DNA of 64,000 nucleotides, taken from assembly GCF_009649815.1 (NCBI RefSeq), contig NZ_WJIC01000014.1, positions 1 to 64,000 of the forward strand. The letters are read 5' to 3'. Positions 47,820 through 55,112 of the stretch are shown in pieces (the stretch's first letter is position 1; every line of letters begins with the position of its first letter). Under the pieces are notes generated by a model. It made no database searches, was not told where the DNA came from, and saw only the letters and a list, made by a program, of their open reading frames with translations. The DNA comes from Nocardia sp. SYP-A9097. Lineage in GTDB: Bacteria; Actinomycetota; Actinomycetes; Mycobacteriales; Mycobacteriaceae. The position numbers were made by a program, and so were the translations under genes.

Positions 47820-48875
47820 TCACGCGTCGCTGGAAGCGACCGTCGGCACCGTGCTGGAAGCGACCGTCGGCACCGTGCTGGAAGCGACCATCGGCGCGGT
47901 CATCGACCACGCTTGCGCCATCCGCACGCCGTGCCGTTCGAATCCGGTGAATACACTGCGCGCCACCGCGACTCCGCCGACGATGAGCCGATCGAGACGG
48001 CTCAGATCCCAGCGGCGCGGCACCCCGTTCAATGCGGCGAGCACGGCCAGCCAGGCATCCAGATCACCCACCGTGACCGTAACGCTTTCGCCGGCAATAA
48101 GATTCAGCATGCCGACCGGATCCCGCCGCAGCCCCGGCAGGATCAGCCGCGCGCCGATCAGTGCGGCGGCATAGGGCAGCCCCAATGCCTCGACACGGAA
48201 CAGCGGCAGCACCGGCAGCAGGGTGTCGCGCGCGGAGACACCCAGTTCGTCGGGGAGCGCGACAGCCAGCGCGCGCAGCACCAGCGCACGGTGCGAATGC
48301 ACCGTGCGGACCGGCTCGGGCGCCCCATCGGAGGTGTAATACATTGCGGCGGGCTGTTTTTCGTCGATCCTGGGCCATTCAATCGGTGCCGCGGCACCGA
48401 TCAGCGCCTGATAGTCGAGCATCTCCGGCGGGATCGGCCAGTCATTGCCGACGACGATCACCTGCTCGAAGGTGTGGCGATGCGCGAAGGCCGCGAGCAC
48501 CCCCAGCAGCGAATCGTCGACGACGATGATCCGAGCCCGCGCGTCGGCGACCATGCGCACGAGCTCCTCGGTGGGCCGCCGCGGATCGAGGGCGAGCAGC
48601 ACCGCCCCCATGGCGGGGACGGCGAAATGCAGTTCGAGGTGCTCGGCCTGATTCCAGAGCAGGGTGGCGACCGCATCGCGGTCGGCAATGCCCAGCCCGG
48701 CCAGCGCGCCGGCCAACCGGCGGGACCGAATAGCACACTCCCCCAATGTGGTTCGGTCCACCGTGCCGTTCGGCCGGCGCGTGACGACCTCCCGGTTCGC
48801 ATGACTGTGCTCGGCTCGTTCGACCACGGCGGTGAGTGTCAGCTGGCTCTCGTCCGCCCTCGGCGCATGGATCAT
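47820..48875 (-). CDS. Truncated AMP-binding (acyl-CoA ligase-like) protein
   Basis: This 351-aa protein matches the N-terminal two thirds of acyl-CoA ligases: CAIRSRRLAGALAGLGIADR, AVATLLWNQAEHLELHFAVP, VEALGLPYAAALIGARLILP, LDRLIVGGVAVARSVFTGFE. The phosphate-binding motif is degenerate (YYTSDGAPEPVRTVHSHRA in place of YTSGTTGxPKGV) and the sequence stops just after HGVRMAQAWSMTAPM, before the ATP-closing motifs and the C-terminal lid with its catalytic Lys. The end is a repeat-coded tail (TVPTVASS). It is very unlikely to form acyl-AMP. CAGGAG precedes the ATG. Confidence 0.75.
   Translation of the reverse strand: MIHAPRADESQLTLTAVVERAEHSHANREVVTRRPNGTVDRTTLGECAIRSRRLAGALAGLGIADRDAVATLLWNQAEHLELHFAVPAMGAVLLALDPRRPTEELVRMVADARARIIVVDDSLLGVLAAFAHRHTFEQVIVVGNDWPIPPEMLDYQALIGAAAPIEWPRIDEKQPAAMYYTSDGAPEPVRTVHSHRALVLRALAVALPDELGVSARDTLLPVLPLFRVEALGLPYAAALIGARLILPGLRRDPVGMLNLIAGESVTVTVGDLDAWLAVLAALNGVPRRWDLSRLDRLIVGGVAVARSVFTGFERHGVRMAQAWSMTAPMVASSTVPTVASSTVPTVASSDA
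47830..47896. repeat. 24-bp tandem repeat, about 2.8 copies
   Basis: CTGGAAGCGACCGTCGGCAC recurs with a 24-bp period at 47830, 47854 and 47878; the last copy is slightly diverged. It encodes the TVPTVASS tail of the truncated AMP-binding protein on the minus strand. Confidence 0.85.
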
Positions 48876-48967
48876 CGCAACTCCTGAATCGGCGAGGCGG
48901 CGACAACCGGTGCGGCACGTCATCGAGGCGCACGAAAGCGGTTGAACCGCTACGGATTTGCCAAAGT

Positions 48968-49004
48968 CCGGCCGGGAGGGGCGCGGCGTGCCCCTCCCGG
49001 CCGG
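48968..49004 (-). terminator. Strong hairpin terminator after the PucR gene
   Basis: CCGGCCGGGAGGGGC (48968-48982) and GCCCCTCCCGGCCGG (48990-49004) form a perfect 15-bp stem with a 7-base loop, 100 bp after the end of the PucR gene and just before the AMP-binding gene. Confidence 0.85.
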
Positions 49005-49103
49005 ATGGGTGGCCGATCGGACACCGCACGTCACCTTAGGTGTAACCGGACATTCACTACTTGTCGCCGGACGACAGCATTCGGCCGCGCCGCTGTGCTC
49101 ACA

Positions 49104-50459
49104 TCACAACTCCGGCGCGGGCAGGGCGCTCAGACCGGGCATCGCGGGCAGAATCGCCAGTGCCACCTGTAGCTCGAGAATGTCGGTGTCGGCAGTGCGG
49201 CCCAGGATCGCCTCCGCCTGCTGCACGCGGTAACTGACCGTATTCGGATGCACCATCAACCGGTCCGCGGCTCGTCGGCGGCTGCGATTCTCCTCGAGAT
49301 AGACCGCCAGGGTCATCGCCAGCCGGAAGGTGCTCTCATCGGGTGCGGCCAGCGGACCCAGCACCCGGGTGACGAAGTCGCGCGCGTGCACCCGGTCCGC
49401 GGTGCAGAGCGCGGCGACCGCGATATCCCGATAGCGGGTCGCGGTGTCGGCGCGCGCCCCGATCAGCGCGGCAACCCGTCGTGCGTGCTCGGCCTCGATA
49501 TGCCCGCGCCGGAATCCACCCAGGCCATGCCCGGGCACGCCGAGCGCCACCCGGACCGACGCTGCCCCGTTCGCGCCGAGATCCGGCCGCCCGCCCGTTA
49601 ATCCGGACCGCACGACCACGCCCGCCGGCGACCCGCTGTGGTCCAGGCACGCGAGCGACTCCGCCGCGAACGGCTCACGGCTGCTGACCCATCCGGCCAG
49701 CACCAGCGCACCCGGATGATGCGTGAGTGTGCTCTCGGCCCCGACCCGCCGGGCGATTTCGGCGAACGCACCGCCGAGCAGGGACTGCGCGTCACCGCCC
49801 TCGGGCGCACGCTCGAGCCAGACGCTGACCGCCAGATGATGACGATTCACCTCGTACCGCAGCCGCGTCGAAGCCTGTGCCGCATCACGTTCCCGCTCGG
49901 CGAGAATATCGGCGATGGCCGCCGACTGCTCCGCGGCCGCGCTGCGCATCCAGCCCTCGCGCTCCACCTCGTAGGCGCGCTCGGCCCGGATCATCGCCCC
50001 GTCGGTGTAGGCGAACAGCCAACCGGTCGCCAAATCCACGGCCATGGACAGCTCGGTGGCATCGTGGGCCGCGGTGGTGATACCCGCGAACATCCACTGC
50101 CACACCCGTTCCTGTGCCATCCGGTACAGCCGCATGATCTCCGAGAGCGGTACCTGCCGGCGCACCCGGGAGCGGATCAGCGAGAGGCCGGATTCGGGGA
50201 GCGCGAATCTCCGTGGGTCGCTGGCATGTTCGAGCGTGTCCGCCAGCTGCAGGATATGGGCCAGAATGCTGCCGCGGCTCTCCTCCGCGGCCTGCGCATC
50301 GGGGAACAGGCCGGGCAGTTCGGTCAGCATCCGATCCACCGCACGGTCGGTCAGGGTGGATGCGCTCGCACGCAGCTCACGTGCGATCGGTCGCAGTATC
50401 TCCTGCCAAACCCGCTGTGCCGCAACGGGAATGACCGGCGTCCAGGCGATCGCATCCAC
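49104..50459 (-). CDS. PucR family transcriptional regulator
   Basis: This 451-aa regulator has an N-terminal helical sensor (IARELRASASTLTDRAVDRM, VPLSEIMRLYRMAQERVWQW), a degenerate GGDEF-like middle (NRHHLAVSVWLERAPEGGDA) and the C-terminal PucR helix-turn-helix (AVYLEENRSRRRAADRLMVH, PNTVSYRVQQAEAILGRTAD). The start is taken as a GTG at 50459 preceded by GGGGG; it could be earlier. It resembles the 32576 regulator only in plan. The truncated AMP-binding gene downstream is a possible former target. Confidence 0.82.
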   Translation of the reverse strand: MDAIAWTPVIPVAAQRVWQEILRPIARELRASASTLTDRAVDRMLTELPGLFPDAQAAEESRGSILAHILQLADTLEHASDPRRFALPESGLSLIRSRVRRQVPLSEIMRLYRMAQERVWQWMFAGITTAAHDATELSMAVDLATGWLFAYTDGAMIRAERAYEVEREGWMRSAAAEQSAAIADILAERERDAAQASTRLRYEVNRHHLAVSVWLERAPEGGDAQSLLGGAFAEIARRVGAESTLTHHPGALVLAGWVSSREPFAAESLACLDHSGSPAGVVVRSGLTGGRPDLGANGAASVRVALGVPGHGLGGFRRGHIEAEHARRVAALIGARADTATRYRDIAVAALCTADRVHARDFVTRVLGPLAAPDESTFRLAMTLAVYLEENRSRRRAADRLMVHPNTVSYRVQQAEAILGRTADTDILELQVALAILPAMPGLSALPAPEL

Positions 50460-50723
50460 TTCTACACCCCCTGTTGGTGTGGCCGGTTCAAGCGCAGGTG
50501 CCGGGTACGAGCGAGATACCGCAGAAAAGGTCCGCGACCCAGCGCAATTGATCATCGGCGGACTGCTCGTCGAAACGCTCGGCCCGGATCGAGGCTCGGA
50601 TTCTCATCTCGACTACACCCTTCGGATATACAACAAGCGTTTCACAACAGACGTTATATTTCCAGTCCGACTTGGTCAATGGTCCATTGATATGATCGTC
50701 GCGATTACCTGAGCAGAGCGTTG
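50460..50723. other. Intergenic region between PucR and TetR genes
   Basis: No gene is evident here. An AT-rich stretch at 50625-50665 contains TATACAACAAGCG and CACAACAGACG, half-sites related to the palindrome at 50724. Confidence 0.4.
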
Positions 50724-50739
50724 TACAACATCGGTTGTA
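50724..50739. promoter_or_regulatory. Probable autoregulatory TetR operator
   Basis: TACAACATCGGTTGTA is a perfect TACAAC/GTTGTA inverted repeat, 40 bp before the TetR start at 50779. Half-sites recur about 95 bp upstream. Confidence 0.55.
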
Positions 50740-50778
50740 TATTGAAGTCCCGAACTGCCGAACCACCGAGAAGGACCG

Positions 50779-51360
50779 ATGCCACGCGCGGTCGACCATG
50801 TGCAACGCAAGCGCGACATCGTCGACGCGGTCTGGCGGGTGGCCGCCGACGACGGACCGCACGCGGTCACCTTCCGGCGCATCGCCAAGGAGCTCGGCGG
50901 CTCGACCACCATTGTCACCGAAGCCTTTTCGACCCGCGCCGAACTGCTCGACTACGCCGTCACCACCAAGATCGCCGACTGGCAGCGGATATTCTACGAA
51001 TCCGTCGCGGTCGAATCCGATCCCGTCGTCACCCTGCGCGCCACGCTGGTGGAGAGCTGCCCCGTCGACGAGGCCGCACTGCGCGAGTCGCGCGCCTGGC
51101 TGGTGGCGCTGCCGCTCTCCACCGCCGTCGTCGGGCAGCGGATGAGCGAAATCTCGGCCGCGTACACCCGGTGGCTGAGCGGACAGTTGGTCACCCTGCT
51201 CGAACGGACCGGCACGCCCACCGAGGTGGTGGATCAATTGCTGGTCACGGTCTACGGCATTACCGTTGCCGCCGTGGAGGATCCGACCGCCTGGCCCCGA
51301 GAGCGCATCGAAGCGCTGATCGACCGCACCCTGGCCTCGATCGGCATCACGGTGGGCTGA
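50779..51360 (+). CDS. TetR family regulator
   Basis: This 193-aa regulator has an N-terminal helix-turn-helix (RKRDIVDAVWRVAADDGPHA, RIAKELGGSTTIVTEAFSTR) and a helical effector domain (SRAWLVALPLSTAVVGQRMS). The recognition helix is unusual (GGSTTIVTEAF, where SRGALYHHF-type sequences are normal). AAGGACCG upstream supports the ATG. A palindrome just upstream is probably its own operator. The gene ends 22 bp from the convergent TetR gene at 51382. Confidence 0.82.
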   Translation: MPRAVDHVQRKRDIVDAVWRVAADDGPHAVTFRRIAKELGGSTTIVTEAFSTRAELLDYAVTTKIADWQRIFYESVAVESDPVVTLRATLVESCPVDEAALRESRAWLVALPLSTAVVGQRMSEISAAYTRWLSGQLVTLLERTGTPTEVVDQLLVTVYGITVAAVEDPTAWPRERIEALIDRTLASIGITVG

Positions 51361-51381
51361 CAGCACCGGCGGTCGCGACAT

Positions 51382-51984
51382 TCAGACCCGGTGTGGCGGC
51401 TTCCCCTGCGCCGCCATCACATACAGTGCCCCGGAGAGACCGGTGACGAACGGCTCCGGATCACCGCCACGTGCCAGTGCGTGGAATGTCGTTGTGCCGG
51501 AAAGGATTTCGAACAGCAGATCGGTATCGACGCCCCGCGGTATGCGACCGTCGTCCATCGCACCGTCGAGTAGTTCGGCGAAAGCCTTGCGCACCGGCGC
51601 CCCAATGGCCAGCAGCCTGCGGCGCGCCTGATCGGATTGCGAATCCGCGAGCAGGCCGGGCACACCGGCACGGGCGGCGGGACTGTCGGCGCGGGCCAGG
51701 AAGATTCGCACCCAGGTCGCCAGATCGGCGCGTAGATCACCGGTCGGTTCGGGTGCGGGGTACCCGCCCGGACCGTGAATCGCCTCCTCCAGCAACGCCT
51801 GCCGGGTCGGCCAGCGGCGATAGATGGCGGGGGTGTTCACGCCTGCGCGCTTGGCGATCGCCACCACGGTGGCCGCCGGGTATCCGACCTCGGCGAGCAG
51901 GTGCCGCGCGGCGATGAGGACGGCCAGGTCCTTATCGGTGTCACGAGGCCGGCCGGGACGCGGGGAGGTATCCGGATTCACCAT
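51382..51984 (-). CDS. TetR family regulator, likely controller of the LLM operon
   Basis: This 200-aa regulator has the helix-turn-helix GRPRDTDKDLAVLIAARHLL, TVVAIAKRAGVNTPAIYRRW and a C-terminal TetR_C-type effector domain (RRRLLAIGAPVRKAFAELLD, LLFEILSGTTTFHALARGGD). The region over its start codon carries the same 25-bp motif as the LLM/LVIVD promoter at 43326. It is divergent from the DUF305 gene. Repression of acyl-CoA degradation with an acyl-CoA ligand would fit the putative target operon, but this is inference. Confidence 0.85.
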   Translation of the reverse strand: MVNPDTSPRPGRPRDTDKDLAVLIAARHLLAEVGYPAATVVAIAKRAGVNTPAIYRRWPTRQALLEEAIHGPGGYPAPEPTGDLRADLATWVRIFLARADSPAARAGVPGLLADSQSDQARRRLLAIGAPVRKAFAELLDGAMDDGRIPRGVDTDLLFEILSGTTTFHALARGGDPEPFVTGLSGALYVMAAQGKPPHRV

Positions 51985-52007
51985 TACATAGTAGCTTGTT
52001 ACGTTAT
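51983..52007. promoter_or_regulatory. Probable TetR operator overlapping the tetR start codon
   Basis: This 25-bp site (TTACATAGTAGCTTGTTACG, then TTAT) differs at three positions from 43326-43350. It spans the start codon of the minus-strand TetR gene and precedes the plus-strand DUF305 gene by 24 bp, so it could control both. Confidence 0.6.
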
Positions 52008-52030
52008 TTCACCCAGGCAAAGGGCGGTAC

Positions 52031-52699
52031 ATGAGATCACTTCCGACGCGACGCCAATGGATCGGCGGCGCGGCGCTCAGCTCGCTCGCACTGCTGCTGG
52101 TGGTCTTGGGAGCGGCCGCCCGCCCCCTGTTCATTTCCGAAACAGCCGCTCCGGCAACGGTTCTGAATGAGACCGAAACCGGGTTCGTGCAGGATATGCT
52201 CGCCCACCATCAACAGGCGCTGATCATGGTGCAGCGCTTGAATCCCGATACCGATCCGACCGTGCGCAGGCTCGCCCAGCAGATCGGCGACAGTCAGCGG
52301 GTCGAGGTCGGCACGCTGATGGGCTGGCTCCGGCTGGCCCACGCCACGAACACCAATCCACAGCCGATGTCGTGGATGCACAATGGGGGCGAATCCGCGA
52401 TGACCGGGCACGAGCATCACCCGGCGACCACTACATCCGGCACCACGACCCAGTCGACCACCATGCCCGGTATGGCGACCAAGGCCGAGCTCGACGCCCT
52501 CTCCGCCGCCACCGGCCGCGACGCGGAAACCCTTTTCCTGCAACTGATGCAGCGCCATCACTACGGCGGCGTCGCCATGGCGCAGGCCGCCGACGCCTTG
52601 CTCACCAGCGGTCCGGTCAAATCCACCGCCCGCGATATGGCCACCACCCAGGGCCAGGAAATCGGATACATCGGAATGCTGCTCGCCCAGCGCGGTTGA
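52031..52699 (+). CDS. Exported DUF305 protein
   Basis: This 222-aa protein has an N-terminal anchor or signal (GGAALSSLALLLVVLGAAAR) and a DUF305 domain of the ferritin-like type: FVQDMLAHHQQALIMVQRL, RLAQQIGDSQRVEVGTLMGW, then FLQLMQRHHYGGVAMAQAAD. The paired His motifs (AHHQQA, RHHYGG) and the His/Met-rich linker (WMHNGGESAMTGHEHHP) suggest metal, possibly copper, binding. It is divergent from the TetR gene across the shared operator. Confidence 0.85.
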   Translation: MRSLPTRRQWIGGAALSSLALLLVVLGAAARPLFISETAAPATVLNETETGFVQDMLAHHQQALIMVQRLNPDTDPTVRRLAQQIGDSQRVEVGTLMGWLRLAHATNTNPQPMSWMHNGGESAMTGHEHHPATTTSGTTTQSTTMPGMATKAELDALSAATGRDAETLFLQLMQRHHYGGVAMAQAADALLTSGPVKSTARDMATTQGQEIGYIGMLLAQRG

Positions 52700-52724
52700 C
52701 CCGGCGGGCCATACATCGCAAGGT

Positions 52725-53963
52725 TCAGCGGCCGGTGGTGATATCCATGATCGCGGATCGCACCACGCGAATATCGGCGACCTCGGCGAATTCCTCTGCC
52801 TCGTAATGGAAGTCGCGTAGCCGGGCCGCAGTGCGGCCGTGCACCCGCGATCCGGCCAACGGTAGCGCCATCCCGACGAACTCGGCCGCGCGGTCCACTT
52901 CGCCCAGCATCAAATGCACACGGGCGGCGGAGGTCAGCGTAATGACCGGTTCGATAACGACGTCGGACTCCGGAGTTCGGCCCAGGCCGAAGGCCGAGGC
53001 GGCCAATTGCGGGCGCGTCGCGGCCAGATGCCGATAGCTGGGACTCAGCAGCTCCGATTGCCGGGCGCGGCCCGGCCAGGTGCGCCGGGGTCCGAGCAGG
53101 AAACCCAGATACAAGGCGGTCAGGCTCCGATCGACGGCGGTATCGGCGATCGGGATCGCCGCCGACTCCTGATGACACTCCGTGGCGTACGCGGTTTCCC
53201 GTTCGAACGCCGCGGTGTCGCCGAGGACGCCGTATGCGGTGGCCTGCAGATGCGCGAGGGCTTCACGCAGTCTCGGGGTGGCCGATCGCCGAGCCATGTA
53301 CTGGGCCAGCTGTACGACCTCCAACCCGTCCTCGGGACGGCCCTGATCGAGGTACTGCCAGGTCAATCCGGCCAAAGCGGCTGCGGCCGTACCGGAATCA
53401 CCGGCGGTCTGCGCCAGGCGCGCGGCGGTCAGTGCGAAACTGCGCGCCGCGGCGCCGTCCTCGATATCCCAGGACATGGCGGCGGCGATATCCGCGAGTT
53501 CGGCGCCGACCAGCAGCGCTCGCTCCGCGCGGCCCACTCCGGGTGCGAGTTGTCGCAGCCGGGGCAGATTCGCCTCCAGCCAGTCGATCACCAGCCGGCG
53601 CGGCTCCGCGGTTTCGGACCACTGCAGCCCGCGCGCCCACCGCGCGAGGCGTTCGGCCGCGCGCAGCTCCGCGGGATCGAACCTCGGTCCGGTGGTGCCC
53701 GACGGCACAATCGGGAGCAGTAGCGAGGCCAGCTCGGCGGGCACATTGTCCTCGGCTGCCAGACCGGCGGATATCCGCAGTGGGCCGAGCCGAAGGCCGA
53801 GCGCCTCCTCGTAGGCGCCCACATGCTCCAGCCGAACGACGCGCGCGCCGGTCTCCAACTGGCCGAGGTACGGCTTCGAGTAGTTGGTGCGAGCGGCCAT
53901 TCCCTGCAGACTCAGGCCCGCCGACAGCCGTGCCGTGCGCAGCGCACGGCCGATCTCCGTCAT
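52725..53963 (-). CDS. Helix-turn-helix (XRE) regulator with TPR-like domain
   Basis: This 412-aa protein begins with an XRE domain (IGRALRTARLSAGLSLQGMA, TNYSKPYLGQLETGARVV) and continues with a long helical, TPR-like region (ARSFALTAARLAQTAGDSGT, GLEVVQLAQYMARRSATPRL). This plan is common in actinobacterial regulators that sense peptides or partner proteins. The adjacent gene on the other side, divergent, encodes an exported hydrolase; 147 bp separate the starts. Targets are unknown. Confidence 0.85.
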   Translation of the reverse strand: MTEIGRALRTARLSAGLSLQGMAARTNYSKPYLGQLETGARVVRLEHVGAYEEALGLRLGPLRISAGLAAEDNVPAELASLLLPIVPSGTTGPRFDPAELRAAERLARWARGLQWSETAEPRRLVIDWLEANLPRLRQLAPGVGRAERALLVGAELADIAAAMSWDIEDGAAARSFALTAARLAQTAGDSGTAAAALAGLTWQYLDQGRPEDGLEVVQLAQYMARRSATPRLREALAHLQATAYGVLGDTAAFERETAYATECHQESAAIPIADTAVDRSLTALYLGFLLGPRRTWPGRARQSELLSPSYRHLAATRPQLAASAFGLGRTPESDVVIEPVITLTSAARVHLMLGEVDRAAEFVGMALPLAGSRVHGRTAARLRDFHYEAEEFAEVADIRVVRSAIMDITTGR

Positions 53964-54110
53964 GCGCCTGCCTTCCCGGTCATCGAACGGTCCAGTGTGG
54001 ATCCGGACATTTGGTCAGCGTACGTCTGAGGGCAGCTGCCGTCTGCAACTGTCTGCAAGACAGTCCGAGTCGAACCTGGAACAGGTTCTATCGCCCTATC
54101 GTCTGCGATC

Positions 54111-55094
54111 GTGAGTGATCGCAGTAAGACTTCCGCACGGCGCCTGCGTAGCCGCCGTGTTCATGCATTCGCAGCAGCAATCGCGCTGTCCGGCGCGGCG
54201 ATGTCGGCCGCAATCCCAGCTCAGGCCGCACCCGGGTTGCAACCCGCCGGGGCGATCGAAGCGACCTACTTCCAGGCCGGACCGCATTCGGTGGAGAAGC
54301 GCGCGGGCACCGACTGCTGCAGCTCCACCGGGGAGTCCTTCGACATCTGGTACCCCGCGGACCTGGGCGCGAACGGCGCCAAGGCTTCCATCATCACCTG
54401 GGGTGACGGAACACTCGCGCATCCTCGCGAATACGACTATCTGCTGGCGCATCTCGCGTCGTGGGGCTTCGTGGTGATCGCACCCGATCTCACCAGCACC
54501 GGCACCGGTGACCAGATGCTGGACGGGGTGAACTACCTGATTCAGCAGAACGCCGATCCGGAGAGCGTGTTCCACGGCAAGCTCGACACCAAGTCGGTCG
54601 GGGCGATGGGCCACTCGCAGGGCGGGCTCGGCACGCTCAACGCAATGGCCACGTCGAACGGTCTGGTCAAGACCGGGGTCACGCTGGAGACGCCCTCGCT
54701 GAGCCTGTGCACGAGCCTGCCCGCGCTGATCCCGGGTAAGGACGTCTGCCATATCCCGCTCGCCGACATCTCCTCGGGTTCGGTCCTGGTCATCGGTGGC
54801 ACCGCGGATCCTGTCACGACCTCCGGGCCGAGCAGGTACGACGACCTGCCCGCCGGCCTGCCCAAGGCGCGCGCGTCGCTGATCAATGCCAGCCACAATG
54901 ACATTCAGGGTCAGCCCGGATGCACCAACCTCGGCTGCAATGACGGCGTCAACGGCTACCTCGGCTATGTCACCGCTTGGATGATGGATCAACTGCGCGG
55001 TGATTCGCAGGCGCACGGCGCATTCGTCTCCGGCACAGGCGAACTCATGCACAACAACCACTGGGCCGATACGGCCAGCAACATCACGAACTGA
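54111..55094 (+). CDS. Secreted alpha/beta hydrolase (cutinase/PETase-like fold)
   Basis: This 327-aa protein has a long Arg-rich signal peptide (RRVHAFAAAIALSGAAMSAA, cleavage near AQAAP). The hydrolase core has IITWGDGTLAHPREYDYLLA, FVVIAPDLTSTGTGDQMLDG, the nucleophile elbow VGAMGHSQGGLGTL, and SVLVIGGTADPVTTSG with the acid, then a His in NASHNDIQGQ. Four cysteines (DCCSS, LCTSL, DVCHI, GCTNLGC) suggest disulfides. It resembles the chlorophyllase/dienelactone-type secreted esterases. The start codon is the GTG at 54111; the GH3 gene follows after 18 bp. Confidence 0.83.
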   Translation: MSDRSKTSARRLRSRRVHAFAAAIALSGAAMSAAIPAQAAPGLQPAGAIEATYFQAGPHSVEKRAGTDCCSSTGESFDIWYPADLGANGAKASIITWGDGTLAHPREYDYLLAHLASWGFVVIAPDLTSTGTGDQMLDGVNYLIQQNADPESVFHGKLDTKSVGAMGHSQGGLGTLNAMATSNGLVKTGVTLETPSLSLCTSLPALIPGKDVCHIPLADISSGSVLVIGGTADPVTTSGPSRYDDLPAGLPKARASLINASHNDIQGQPGCTNLGCNDGVNGYLGYVTAWMMDQLRGDSQAHGAFVSGTGELMHNNHWADTASNITN

Positions 55095-55112
55095 TAGGAA
55101 GTACCCGCGCAC

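Noticed and set aside
47830..47896. CRISPR-like repeat
   Set aside because: Units are adjacent without spacers and lie within a coding frame, so it is a simple tandem repeat.
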